From Cymbomonas tetramitiformis (Eukaryota > Chlorophyta > Pyramimonadophyceae > Pyramimonadales > Pyramimonadaceae), in assembly GCA_001247695.2 (NCBI GenBank), contig LGRX02025956.1, positions 1 through 28,944 on the forward strand: DNA of 28,944 bases, written 5' to 3'. The position numbers were made by a program, and so were the translations under genes. Shown here piece after piece: positions 19,720 through 28,944 of this stretch. How positions within the stretch are numbered: the first letter of the stretch is position 1; the number at the start of each line of letters is the position of its first letter. Below the pieces are notes generated by a model that did no database searches, was not told where the DNA came from, and saw only the letters and a program-made list of their open reading frames with translations.

Positions 19720-21539
19720 CTAGTATTACATTTAATGATGTTACACACATACGACACGCCACAACGCACATGCGCCCACGGTCCGCCGTACCGGCCCGCA
19801 ACAACCACATAACTCCTACCGGCCACACCCCCTGAATATGGTCGCGTGTCAGAGGAGCTGTCCTCACACCACACCAAATATATCCCGTGTGCCCTACCCA
19901 CATGCGCCCACGGTCCACCGCACCAACTCGACACAACCACATACATCCTACCGCTCACACCCCCTTGTTATGGTCGCGTGTCAGAGGAGCTGTCCTCACA
20001 CCGCACCAAATATATTCCGTGTCCCCAACCCACATGCGCCCACGGTCCACCGCACCGACCCAAAACACACACACATACATGCTACCGGCCACACCCCCTT
20101 AATATGGTCGCGTGTCAGAGGATTTGTCCTCACACCGCACCATAGATATTCGGTGTGCCCAACCCACATGCGCCCACGGTCCACCGCACCGACCCGAAAC
20201 AAACACACACTTCTACATCCTACCGGCCACACCCCCTTGTTATGGTCGCGTGTCAGAGGATTTGTCCTCACACCGCACCATAGATATTCGGTGTGCCCAA
20301 CCCACATGCGCCCACGGTCCACCGCACCGACCCAAAACAAACACACACATCTACATCCTACCGGCCACACCCCCTTGTTATGGTCGCGTGTCAGAGGATT
20401 TGTCCTCACACCGCACCATAGATATTCGGTGTGCCCAACCCACATGCGCCCACGGTCCACCGCACCGACCCGAAACAAACACATACATCCTACCGGCCAC
20501 ACCCCCTTGTTATGGTCGCGTGTCAGAGGATTTGTCCTCACACCGCACCATAGATATTCGGTGTGCCCAACCCACATGCGCCCACGGTCCACCGCACCGA
20601 CCCGAAACAAACACATACATCCTACCGGCCACACCCCCTTAATATGGTCGCGTGCCAGAGGAGCTGTCCTCACACCGCACCATAGATATTCGGTGTGCCC
20701 AACCCACATGCGCCCACGGTCCACCGCACCGACCCGAAACAAACACATACATCCTACCGGCCACACCCCCTTAATATGGTCGCGTGCCAGAGGAGCTGTC
20801 CTCACACCGCACCATAGATATTCGGTGTGCCCAACCCAAATGCGCCCACGGTCCACCGCACCGACCCAAAACAAACACACACATCAACATCCTACCGGCC
20901 ACACCCCCTTGTTATGGTCGCGTGTCGGAGGATTTGTCCTCACACCGCACCATAGATATTCGGTGTGCCCAACCCACATGCGCCCACGGTCCACCGCACC
21001 GACCCGAAACAAACGCATACATCCTACCGGCCACACCCCCTTAATATGGTCGCGTGTCAGAGGAGCTGTCCTCACACCGCACCATATATATACGATTTGC
21101 CCAACCCACATGCGCCCACGGTCTGCCGCACCCACCCAAAACAAACACATACACCCTACCGGCCACACCCCCTTAATATGGTCGCGTGTCAGAGGAGTTG
21201 TCCTCACACCGCACCATACGTATTCAATGTGCCCTACCCATTTACGCCCACGGTCTGCCGCACCACCCCGAAACATCCTCGAAAATTCCAGCTACCACAC
21301 CCCGTTTCAACCGAGCCACGGGTCCGGGGGCGCGCCTCGAGCCTTGCAAAACAAGGACACGCGCACGCCTCTCCTAACCCCCCGGCTGGGATCCTCACCT
21401 ACCCCGACCGAAAATGCAATGTAGCCACGGGTACAGGGGGCGCGCAGCGAGCCTTGAATCAGGCCACGCGCACGCCGCTCCCGACCCACCGGCACATCAT
21501 CGGGGAAAAGAAAAACAACCATTTGTCATGTAACCTTAC
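19720..21539. repeat. 12-copy 132-138-bp minisatellite in a kinase-gene intron
   Basis: Twelve tandem copies with the CCACGGTC landmark at 19776, 19908, 20040, 20174, 20312, 20450, 20582, 20714, 20846, 20984, 21116 and 21248. A typical unit runs from CGCACCATAGATATTCGGTG through ACATGCGCCCACGGTCCACC to ATGGTCGCGTGTCAGAGG. Copies differ by 6-bp steps and by a GAGCTG/GATTTG alternation. Because most unit lengths are multiples of three, long stop-free frames exist on both strands (about 528 and 294 codons); I treat these as by-products. 21310-21510 holds two diverged copies of a ~110-bp GC-rich unit starting GCCACGGGT. The array lies between the exon ending at 21540 and the one starting at 19719. 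Confidence 0.85.
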
Positions 21540-22027
21540 CGGCCGGTCGAAGCAGTACCCTCCCGAGCTGACCACCATGCAGACACCAACACAAGTGGAA
21601 CACGCTTGTTGTACGCACGTCTCTTTTTAAGCAACCTCTGACGGCGGAACGTGTGACATAAATTAGGTTCAAGATATGCAAACGGTTTCAGGAAACGCAG
21701 AAAACTCACCGGCGGTTCTGCAGGCTCTTCCGGCGCGCCGCCTTCTTCACCCGCGGGCTCCTCGTTGACGTCCTCATTGAGGTCCAACGCGGCTGCTGCA
21801 CCGGCTTGGCCAGCTTGGCCCACAACCTGCACACCCGATAACCCGACTGTGTGGGGGGAAAAAACAAACGCAAAACGTCGGTCTAAGACCATGCTGTTTC
21901 ACAAAATTTTAACTGAAACTCGCACCGGTGGATCTCCCCCGTTCCCGCCGTTGGAGCGTCCCGCCGCAGCAAGGAGTCTTGCTGCGCGATTGCTCCCAGA
22001 CGTACGTGCGGGAGGAGAAGACGCCAT
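21540..22027 (-). CDS. Putative 5' exons of the kinase gene
   Basis: ATG at 22027 opens a 34-codon exon (22027-21926, MASSPPARTSGSNRAARLL...) with donor CCG|GTGCGAG. It is followed in phase by 21826-21710 (39 codons, Ala/Glu-rich, DLNEDVNEEPAGEEGG) with donor CCG|GTGAGT, and by a weaker exon 21637-21540 (KKRRAYNKRVPL) ending at GTAAGG. The exon 21637-21540 ends in phase 2, but the coiled-coil exon at 19719 needs phase 1, so an exon is missing or a boundary is wrong, and assignment to the kinase gene rests on strand, order and lack of another candidate. The N terminus is low complexity and would be disordered. Confidence 0.45.
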
Positions 22028-22530
22028 GTTTATTATATATTCAAACTTCAAAATTTCTACTAGGGCGGAAAGGGAAGGAGGTCAAAAAACCTTCTCTTTC
22101 GAAAGAACGAATAAGCCCCGCCCGCCGCAGTTTAAACCCTCGCCTGATTTGAAATCGAGTGTTCCAAGTATTTATTATTTTACAGTATATATGTCAGATG
22201 CGTGGGTATGATGACGATCGCGATTTTGATTGGACTACACCACTTACAGGCTTTCCCCATTCACGACATTCCCTGACATATTTATAGTGCACGCGAGCCT
22301 TCGCGAATCAGGGTGCCACAAACTTTTATACCTCGACTGATTCAGTGTGTATAATTACTCATCGTCGACTGCCAGACAAATCTTTGGCCTTTTACAAACC
22401 CAGCCTCTTCGAGTCATATCTCCTAGCATCGCGCCAGTCATTCTGGGGCTCTCGCGTGAACCCTGGGGCATCCTGAAGCGGGCTTGGTGACATTCCTATG
22501 TCATCGGGTGTATAATTCTACCGATTTATA
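22028..22530. other. Intergenic, probable promoter of the kinase gene
   Basis: No gene is visible. The AT-rich stretch at 22027-22060 is the likely 5' leader of the minus-strand gene. TATTTATAG at about 22280 and TTTATACC at about 22325 and 22525 are TATA-like. Nothing else stands out. Confidence 0.35.
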
Positions 22531-22606
22531 CCGACTTAAGCAAACTTAAGCAAACTTAAGCAAACTTAAGAAAACTTAAGCAAACTTAAGCAAACTTAAG
22601 CAAAAA
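22531..22606. repeat. CTTAAG array, right copy
   Basis: Seven units of ACTTAAGCAA or ACTTAAGAAA in a row, preceded by TTTATACCGACTTAAG. Read in reverse complement it matches the array at 1-60 (TTTGCTTAAG/TTTTCTTAAG), including the inner flank TCGGTATAAA against TTCGATATAAA. It marks either the right end of an outer element of at least 22.6 kb or an intronic repeat of the gene at 22608-22989. Confidence 0.75.
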
Positions 22607-22607
22607 C

Positions 22608-22989
22608 CTTGTTCTAGTGGAACGGGCAACGTGGCATCCTCCAGGTCGAACAGAGAAGAAAACGCGGACTCCTCAGTGACGAAAATGTCCCGTAATGCCA
22701 GTACCAGACGGGCGAAAACGGAGCTGACGTTCGACTCCGTACCGTCAAAACGGCCATGTTTGTCGTCGTACACCTTCTTGATGACGAGTTTAGCGGCACG
22801 CTCGTCGAAGAATTCTCTTGCTAGACGCTTGACAGCGTCGAGGAACAGTGCCCCTGCTGACCGGGCAGCCGGGGTAGCCGTAACCGTAGGGGTGGCTGGA
22901 GTGGTCGCATGTCGAGCTGCGGCATCGTCGAAAATTGTAACTAGTGAGCGGCGTGCGGCCGCGGTGTGAGATCTCGTAGAAGTACCCAT
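22608..22989 (-). CDS. Hypothetical protein, first exon
   Basis: I do not recognise it. ATG at 22989 begins MGTSTRSHTAAARR, followed by a Thr/Ala/Pro-rich disordered part and a well-formed helical region (LFLDAVKRLAREFFDERAA, VIKKVYDDKHGRFDG, VSSVFARLVLALRDIFV). The frame continues ten codons into the CTTAAG array, but CAAG|GTTTTT at 22607 is a plausible donor, so I end the exon at 22608. If the array is a transposon end, the 3' half of this gene has been displaced to the left of the window; if it is intronic, the exon at 22027 could be its continuation. Confidence 0.5.
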
Positions 22990-24031
22990 AGTGAAATGAC
23001 TGCAGAGATAGGGTGAGGTGGAAAATGCGAGGCAAGACCAACGGCGTGGGCGACGGCTAGCGAGTTGCGGCGGGTCGTCGAGGATAATCAGGGAAACAGC
23101 AAATTGTGCGCGGTCGTGTGGGACGAAAGGACGTGATCAATGTCGTACGGTGTTCCGGAGACCAGAAACAACAAAATCCAGCCCAAAATCACGAAAAATA
23201 AACTGCCTTCAGCGCTACCCAATCATGTCCAATCAACCGCGTGTCCGTAACCGAGCCATATCGCCCGTACCGAAAGTCTCTCTAACGCGGGTCCCTCACC
23301 CCATCTCAAGCGTCGGTGTTCAGCCAATCATGGCCAAAGTCGCAGTGTAAAATTAAGCGTGCGTGGTACCAAACCTGCTGAATATATCAGCTTGACTGTA
23401 TATTCGGAGTGTGGTGCATCAGAATAATAAACCGGATGAACAGAATACCGAGTCTTCCCGTTATATGTTCGGGGTCTAGGGTTCCGGGACCGGTGACAGT
23501 CATACACCCTAACTATAGGAATGACAGTCGGGGCGTCACTTCCAGCATGACTGCCCCCCACCTTATGGGGGGGGGCTAAAAGTCTCATCTCACATCACAC
23601 CACCTCACTCCGAAGGCGTGAGGTGCCACAACAAGGCAGGCAAGCCTGCATCCCAAACCTAAACCCTAGGCAAAAATAGGCAGCAGTTACAGGCCCAATG
23701 GGACCTCTTGCAGTTCGAAACTACTGCACAACATAGCTAGAGCCGTTCATTGCATGTGTCCGTCTAATTCACACCACCAGACCGTGATGCGTCTGGTGGC
23801 AGGTCGATTGTGGCATTGGCGATGGGCTGCGACCCCACGAAAGGCGGTAACCAGACCGGCCCCTCAGATACCAACCAATACCTGTGCGCGGCCATGGCGT
23901 AACGTGGCCAAGCACCACCAGAGGCAAGTGGCAGAGGGGGGGGAATGTGGGAATGGCGCTCTCGTACACTTGAACAAGGATTCTGACTAAAAAACACTAA
24001 AAATTCCTAAAGTTCCCTAAAAATTCATTGA

Positions 24032-24087
24032 AGCCCCTAAAAGCCCCTAAATCCTGGGTAAATAGGATTTAGGGGCTTTTAGGGGCT
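24032..24087. repeat. Perfect 24-bp stem hairpin with CCCCTAAA repeats
   Basis: Arms 24032-24055 and 24064-24087 are exact reverse complements around an 8-nt loop (GGGTAAAT). The arms contain two telomere-like CCCCTAAA/TTTAGGGG units. Degenerate CCTAAA units precede it (23990-24031). It could be a fold-back insertion or a remnant of interstitial telomeric sequence. Confidence 0.75.
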
Positions 24088-24356
24088 GGTTTGCCCTGTG
24101 GAAACCGCTGAAGTCTGAAAATGATGGCGAGAATCTAACATCGAGAGCCTAAAAAGTGTGTATAAATTTTGAGAGGGCCTAAGCGAGTAGGGAACGCTGA
24201 ATATAATTTCTGAGAAAGCCATGCCGAGGGGTATAAATTGCGAGAACGTCTTTGAACGCGTACTTGTCGCGACAATATGACAATATGACTGATGACAAGA
24301 GGAAAGGTTACTTACATTCGAACGGTTTTTCAGAAATTTGGCAGTCTTCGCTCTAA

Positions 24357-24399
24357 GGAAGAAGAGTTTGACCTGGGAGAGTTTGAAAACTCTTCTTCC
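24357..24399. promoter_or_regulatory. 13-bp stem hairpin upstream of the plus-strand gene
   Basis: GGAAGAAGAGTTT (24357-24369) and its exact complement (24387-24399) flank a 17-nt loop, 30 bp before the ATG at 24429. It would fold in the 5' leader if transcription starts upstream. A regulatory role is inference. Confidence 0.4.
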
Positions 24400-24428
24400 T
24401 ACGGGATATTTTAATTATTTTTAAAAAT

Positions 24429-25816
24429 ATGGAGAACCTACAAAAGCGTCAGAAACTCGAGCAGGTTAGTCTTTTTTTTTCGTCTAAGAAGGGATAGCTC
24501 ACGCGCGTACGTATTGCGTGTGGACTGGGTGGGGAATTGCTCGCTCTTTGATTTGGTAAGTTTGTTTTCACGTTTTTTGAGAATCCTTGCTTTATGGTTT
24601 TGGGGCAGGGAAACACGATAAGGGGCGCACGCGGGGTTGCCCTGCATGGGCGCGCTGTACAGTGTGGGCCTGAAGGTACAGCGCTGGAGGTAAGGGGGTT
24701 AGATCCCTTGAGGTTCTAGCGCTCGGGCGTGGCGCCCTCCTTGCGGCCTACAACGAATCTAGGCTTGAAAGCCGTTAGCATATTTTTTATCTACATATGC
24801 CTTTGTTTGTTGCATAGCTTTCATTGAGGTACTTGAATGTATTTAGGTTATCCGCTCTAGGTTAATGTGTTCTTGATCGCGCATTACGTAAACCTTTCCC
24901 AAAAAAGTGCATGCACAAACTGATACTGTCTTTTTTTTTGTATTTTCAGGGGGTTGCTCCGGCGCGAGGACTGATGAGCGTGGGTAGCACGCGCCCTGCA
25001 AGAGCGCTCGAGGTATGCCTCTCTTATTCCTTCTAAATTCTCCCTGCCCCTCACCCCTCAGCGCCTAACCTTCACCCCCCCTCACTGTACGTATCGATTT
25101 GCGTGCGTTATTAGATAGTTTCTCTGTTGACTGGCGGACCACAGTTCTCTGATACTGTGGTCCGCGAGTCTTCGAAACTTTAGAGTTTCCGTTCGGGTGG
25201 CGGCGGCGGCCTTCCGTCACTATTTGCTGGCTAACCTCACAGCATCCATCACCGTCGCTATTTGCTGGCTAACCTCACAGCATCCATCACCGTCACTATT
25301 TGCTGGCTAACCTCACAGCATCCATCACCGTCGCTATTTGCTGGCTAACCTCTCAGTATCCATCACCGGATTTGTTGTCATCCATCATCGCTAGTGTACA
25401 ACCCTCCCATGTACCCTATGCACCCATGTACCCTATGTGTGATTCGCAGGCGAGTCGTACAGCGGTGACATTGCCCGCTGCTGCCGGAGCCGCTGGGAAT
25501 CCAGCAGCTGCTGCCGGAGCAGCTGCTGCGGCAGCTGGGGGTGTGAATCCCCAGTCCACGGAGAACCAGGCGCACCAAGACCCGGTAGGGCCCAGGCCTT
25601 CTTAATCCTCGCTTGCTTGCCCACCCTCCCCCTTGCTTTCAGGCCCGAGCCCACCCAAGATGCATGGCGGAGCGCACCTCTCCACCATCTGCCATCCCCA
25701 GCATGCTGTGTTGTGGCGGGAAGAGCTTGGTCTGGAAGCTGAGGAAGTTAGGAGTGATACCCCTCGTGTGCCGCAGCACCACATCTAGAGCCATAACTGC
25801 CTCAAACACGGGCGGT
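24429..25816 (+). CDS. Hypothetical Ala/Gly-rich protein, multi-exon, all exons phase 0
   Basis: I do not recognise the product. Exons: 24429-24464 (ATG GAG..., 12 codons, MENLQKRQKLEQ), 24609-24689 (27 codons), 24950-25012 (21 codons), 25450-25584 (45 codons) and a further exon from 25643 whose end is uncertain. Donors GTTAGT, GTAAGG, GTATGC, GTAGGG; acceptors GGGGCAG, TTTTCAG, TTCGCAG, CTTTCAG. Each of the first four exons is a multiple of three and begins and ends between codons, which is unlikely by chance. Exons 2 and 3 both end in an LE just before the donor and are rich in G, A and R; exon 4 carries Ala-rich runs (AAAGAAGNPAAAAGAAAAAA). The last exon is open from 25643 to about 25816 in the joined frame. 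A duplicate of exons 4 and 5 follows at 26046-26414, and the gene may run on through the satellite to the exon at 28786. Confidence 0.5.
25134..25165. repeat. 12-bp stem hairpin in an intron
   Basis: GCGGACCACAGT and its exact complement flank the 8-nt loop TCTCTGAT inside the intron 25013-25449. A smaller GAAACT/AGTTTC hairpin follows at about 25174-25189. Confidence 0.5.
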
Positions 25817-26414
25817 CCTATTTGCTGGCTAACCTCACAGCATCCATCGCCGTCGCTATTTGCTGGCTAACCTCACAGCATCCATCACTGTCGCTATTTG
25901 CTGGCTAACCTCACAGCATCCATCACCGTCGCTATTTGCTGGCTACCCTCACAGCATCCATCACCGGATTTGTTGTCATCCATCATCGCTAGTGTACAAC
26001 CCTCCCATGTACCCTATGCACCCATGTACCCTATGTGTGATTCGCAGGCGAGTCGTACAGCGGTGACAGTGCCCGCTGCTGCCGGAGCCGCTGGGAATCC
26101 AGCAGCTGCTGCCGGAGCAGCTGCTGCGGCAGCTGGGGGTGTGAATCCCCAGTCCACGGAGAACCAGGCGCACCAAGACCCGGTAGGGCCCAGGCCTTCT
26201 TATTCCTCGCTTGCTTGCCCACCCTCCCCCTTGCTTTCAGGCCCGAGCCCACCCAAGATGCATGGCGGAGCGCACCTCTCCACCATCTGCCATCCCCAGC
26301 ATGCTGTGTTGTGGCGGGAAGAGCTTGGTCTGGAAGCTGAGGAAGTTAGGAGTGATACCCCTCGTGTGCCGCAGCACCACATCTAGAGCCATAACTGCCT
26401 CAAACACGGGCGGT
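25221..26414 (+). repeat. 598-bp tandem segmental duplication carrying two exons
   Basis: 25221-25816 and 25819-26414 are almost identical at a spacing of 598 bp. Each unit starts with four 38-bp repeats (TATTTGCTGGCTAACCTCAC, starts 25221/25259/25297/25335 and 25819/25857/25895/25933), then holds an Ala-rich exon with its splice sites (25450-25584 and 26048-26182) and the next exon (from 25643 and 26241). The few differences include ACATTGCC/ACAGTGCC inside the exon and AATCC/ATTCC after the donor. The copy is very recent. Confidence 0.9.
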
Positions 26415-26610
26415 TGTCGATTGCCGCATCCCGGAACTTCACCCCTCACCTGAGTAGCGCTGCGAGCTGTGCAAAACTATTGCACAGCTGTCAGCACGCA
26501 CTCCCTTCAACATGAACCCAATCACTCCCGTCGTATTCAGCCCACTCCCTCCCTTCATCACCCCCTTACTCACTCCCTTCATCATCCCCCAACTCCCTCC
26601 CTTCATCATG
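26415..26610. other. CCCTTCATCA-rich spacer
   Basis: Contains an imperfect microsatellite-like stretch of CTCCCTTCATCA units (about 26540-26606) and a CTGTGCA...TGCACAG inverted repeat near 26466-26490. No gene is supported. Confidence 0.5.
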
Positions 26611-28660
26611 TGGTGTGGTGGACATTCATACATCCGACTTGCAGCCAATGCTTGCGTGTGTTACCCACAGGCATGTCTTCTGGCTCGTCGCTCGTTTCCC
26701 CTCATCCCCTCATACTGGTGCACAAAGCTCATGGGCGGGACAAAGTGTCGTGGGAGGGAGAGAGGGGGGATATGGTGGGGTGGATACGGTTGTGTGGTGC
26801 CCACATGATTGAGCCAATTCTGCACCCCTTGGTTCGCGCCATACTCGTGCAGAATGCTCATGGGCGGGACAAAGTGTCGTGGGAGGGAGAGGGTGGATAT
26901 GGTGGGGTGGACAAGGTTGGGTGGTGCCCACAGGTTTGAGCCAATTCTGCACCCCTTGGTTCGCGCCATACTCGTGCAGAATGCTCATGGGCGGGACAAA
27001 GTGTCGTGGGAGGGAGAGGGTGGATATGGTGGGGTGGACAAGGTTGGGTGGTGCCCACAGGTTTGAGCCAATTCTGCACCCCTTGGTTCGCGCCATACTG
27101 GTGCAGAAAGCTCCCGGGCGGGACGGGCAACGAGTGGAAGAGGGAACTGGAGGGTGGATAGATAGGTTCCGGTGGTGCCCACAGGTTTGAGCCAATTCTG
27201 CACCCCTTGGTTCGCGCCATACTCGTGCAGAATGCTCCCGGGCGGGACGGGCAACGAGTGGAAGAGGGGACTGGAGGGTGGATAGATAGGTTCCGGTGGT
27301 GCCCACATGATTGAGCCAATTCTGTGGTGTGGTGGACATTAATTCATCCGACTTGCAGCCAATGCTTGCGTGTGTTACCCACAGGCATGTCTTCTGGCTC
27401 GTCGCTCTCCCCACCCTTCATCATGGGTGCGGTGGACATTCATTCATCCGACTTGCAGCCAATGCTTGCGTGTGTTACCCACAGGCATGTCTTCTGGCTC
27501 GTCGCTCTCCCCACCCTTCATCATGGGTGCGGTGGACATTCATTCATCCGACTTGCAGCCAATGCTTGCGTGTGTTACCCACAGGCATGTCTTCTGGCTC
27601 GTCGCTCTCCCCACCCTTCATCATGGGTTGCGAACACACGAGTTGCGTGCTATTGGCTGGTATGCAGGAATTCATGCACGCGTTGTTGTGCGGCGGGGTT
27701 GTTAAGAAGTTTGCGTACATGCTTCGGAACAAGCTTGAGCAGGACCGTAAACCGATGACAGGTTTGAGCCAATTCTGCACCCCTTGGTTCGCGCCATACT
27801 CGTGCAGAATGCTCATGGGCGGGACAAAGTGTCGTGGGAGGGAGAGGGTGGATATGGTGGGGTGGACAAGGTTGGGTGGTGCCCACAGGTTTGAGCCAAT
27901 TCTGCACCCCATGGTTCGCGCCATACTGGTGCAGAAAGCTCCCGGGCGGGACGGGCAACGAGTGGAAGAGGGAACTGGAGGGTGGGTATATAGGTTCCGG
28001 TGGTGCCCACAGGTTTGAGCCAATTCTGCACCCCTTGGTTCGCGCCATACTCGTGCAGAATGCTCATGGGCGGGACAAAGTGTCGTGGGAGGGAGAGGGT
28101 GGATATGGTGGGGTGGACAAGGTTGGGTGGTGCCCACAGGTTTGAGCCAATTCTGCACCCCTTGGTTCGCGCCATACTGGTGCAGAAAGCTCCCGGGCGG
28201 GACGGGCAACGAGTGGAAGAGGGGACTGGAGGGTGGATAGATAGGTTCCGGTGGTGCCCACATGATTGAGCCAATTCTGTGGTGTGGTGGACATTCATTC
28301 ATCCGACTTGCAGCCAATGCTTGCGTGTGTTACCCACAGGCATGTCTTCTGGCTCGTCGCTCTCCCCACCCTTCATCATGGGTGCGGTGGACATTCATTC
28401 ATCCGACTTGCAGCCAATCCTTGCGTGTGTTACCCACAGGCATGTCTTCTGGCTCGTCGCTCTCCCCACCCTTCATCATGGGTGCGGTGGACATTCATTC
28501 ATCCGACTTGCAGCCAATGCTTGCGTGTGTTACCCACAGGCATGTCTTCTGGCTCGTCGCTCTCCCCACCCTTCATCATGGGTGCGGTGGACATTCATTC
28601 ATCCGACTTGCAGCCAATGCTTGCGTGTGTTACCCACAGGCATGTCTTCTGGCTCGTCAA
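26611..28660 (+). repeat. Composite satellite of two unit types
   Basis: Unit X (100 bp, containing GACATTCATTCATCCGACTT and ending in CCCTTCATCATGGGTGCGG) occurs at about 26610, 27334, 27435, 27535, 28290, 28390, 28490 and 28590. Unit Y (124-127 bp, starting TGAGCCAATTCTGCACCCC) occurs at 26811, 26937, 27064, 27188, 27765, 27889, 28015 and 28143, in two alleles: A (CTCATGGGCGGGACAAAG) and B (CTCCCGGGCGGGACGGGC). The order X-YYYY-XXX-island-YYYY-XXXX shows a higher-order repeat of about 950 bp. Splice-like signals recur (TTACCCACAG|GC in X, GCCCACAG|GT in Y). Long stop-free frames appear on both strands because the units lack stops. Confidence 0.85.
27627..27761 (+). other. Unique, possibly coding island inside the satellite
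   Basis: The only non-repeated sequence between the satellite blocks. A plausible acceptor (GGTATGCAG at about 27667) is followed by a protein-like frame, EFMHALLCGGVVKKFAYMLR then NKLEQDRKPMT, and by ATGACAG|GTTTGAG, where unit Y resumes. It looks like an exon or an exon fragment trapped in the array. No family recognised. Confidence 0.4.
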
Positions 28661-28785
28661 TCATTTCCCCTCATCCCCTCATAGCTGCGTCTCATTCCTC
28701 ATGCTTGCCCATCACCCCCTCTTCCGTCCGGGGGTCCGTTGTCCGACTGTTTCTCACCGTATATTTGGTGTTCTCTGTGCCGTAG

Positions 28786-28944
28786 CTTGCACCCCCAAAC
28801 CCACAAGCAAATCCAAATTCCTCAAGATCAGCTAGGCGCCGATCTGCACACCGCCAGCGAAAGGCGATGCTTTCCCAGGCGGCAGCGCAAGATATTCATG
28901 CCGCACCCCACCACCACCTCAACACACCTCTGCAGTTTCCTGGT
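28786..28944 (+). CDS. Putative exon running off the window end
   Basis: After a pyrimidine-rich stretch an acceptor (GTGCCGTAG, ending 28785) opens a phase-0 frame of 53 codons to the window edge: LAPPNPQANPNSSRSARRRS, then a basic stretch and a His-rich HAAPHHHLNTP. The phase matches the exons at 24429-25584, so it may belong to the same gene across the satellite; this link is weak. No domain recognised. Confidence 0.35.

Larger units (their letters stand above)
22990..24428. other. Intergenic region with several short inverted repeats
   Basis: No gene is supported; short open frames on both strands lack splice sites and protein-like composition. It contains a C/G-run hairpin at 23552-23575, an inverted repeat CACCAGAC...GTCTGGTG at about 23776-23800, AAACCCTAGG-like sequence at 23660, and the two hairpins listed separately. 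It lies between two divergent genes, so it should hold both promoters. Confidence 0.4.

Noticed and set aside
19838..21424. Long plus-strand open frame of 528 codons
   Set aside because: It is the translation of a minisatellite whose unit is stop-free and mostly a multiple of three; the opposite strand is equally open, and there is no start context or non-repeat domain.
25221..25970. Regular 38-bp repeats resembling a CRISPR array
   Set aside because: The copies are contiguous with no variable spacers, and the context is an intron of a eukaryotic gene.
26710..28835. Many long frames on both strands over the composite satellite
   Set aside because: All arise from repeat units lacking stops; several frames and both strands are open at once, so length is not evidence for a gene.
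1..28944. Retrotransposons, reverse transcriptase or integrase
   Set aside because: I looked for typical RT and integrase motifs in the frames and long terminal repeats in the sequence and saw none.

Overview
This is eukaryotic nuclear DNA. The genes are split by short introns with GT-AG ends, most acceptors follow ACTAAC-like branch sites and pyrimidine tracts, and much of the window is satellite or transposon sequence. There are no operons and no bacterial ribosome sites. The transposase types, intron density and TTTAGGG-like motifs would suit a large repeat-rich genome of the green lineage (for example a streptophyte or prasinophyte alga), but the organism is an inference and I cannot name it.

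Layout. (1) 1-5147: inverted CTTAAG arrays and AT-rich DNA, then a decayed Tnp2/CACTA-type transposase on the minus strand (802-5147). It has four recognisable exons, two single-base losses, one nonsense codon, and a perfect foldback element in one intron. (2) 5391-7151: an unresolved hypothetical region and the C-terminal kinase domain of a minus-strand gene. (3) 7152-19375: a complete 12,224-bp CMC/EnSpm (CACTA-superfamily) DNA transposon. It has perfect 37-bp terminal inverted repeats and a 3-bp GAA target duplication. Its two genes diverge from a palindromic centre: an 18-exon, 1,860-residue Tnp2 transposase (minus strand, 15750-8233) and a 4-exon, 471-residue second protein (plus strand, 16637-18549). 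Every exon junction I tested keeps frame, so the element looks autonomous. (4) 19376-22027: the 5' half of the kinase gene. Removing the transposon and one target copy joins the two halves in frame, so the insertion split a formerly continuous exon. A 12-copy minisatellite fills one intron of this gene. (5) 22531-22606: a second CTTAAG array, inverted relative to the one at position 1. The two arrays may be the ends of an older, larger element that holds the decayed transposase and the kinase gene, into which the 12-kb element later jumped. (6) 22608-28944: a hypothetical minus-strand exon, a hairpin-rich spacer, a plus-strand gene made of exons whose lengths are all multiples of three (from 24429), a 598-bp tandem duplication of two of its exons, and a 2-kb composite satellite.

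The most unusual points are as follows. The intact transposase gene has grown by tandem duplication of a whole symmetric exon plus its intron (four copies, 58 residues each), and it also carries a second, diverged exon duplication. ACTAAC/GTTAGT motifs pack the ends, the introns and the palindromic divergent promoter of the element. They could be transposase-binding sites and intron branch points at once.
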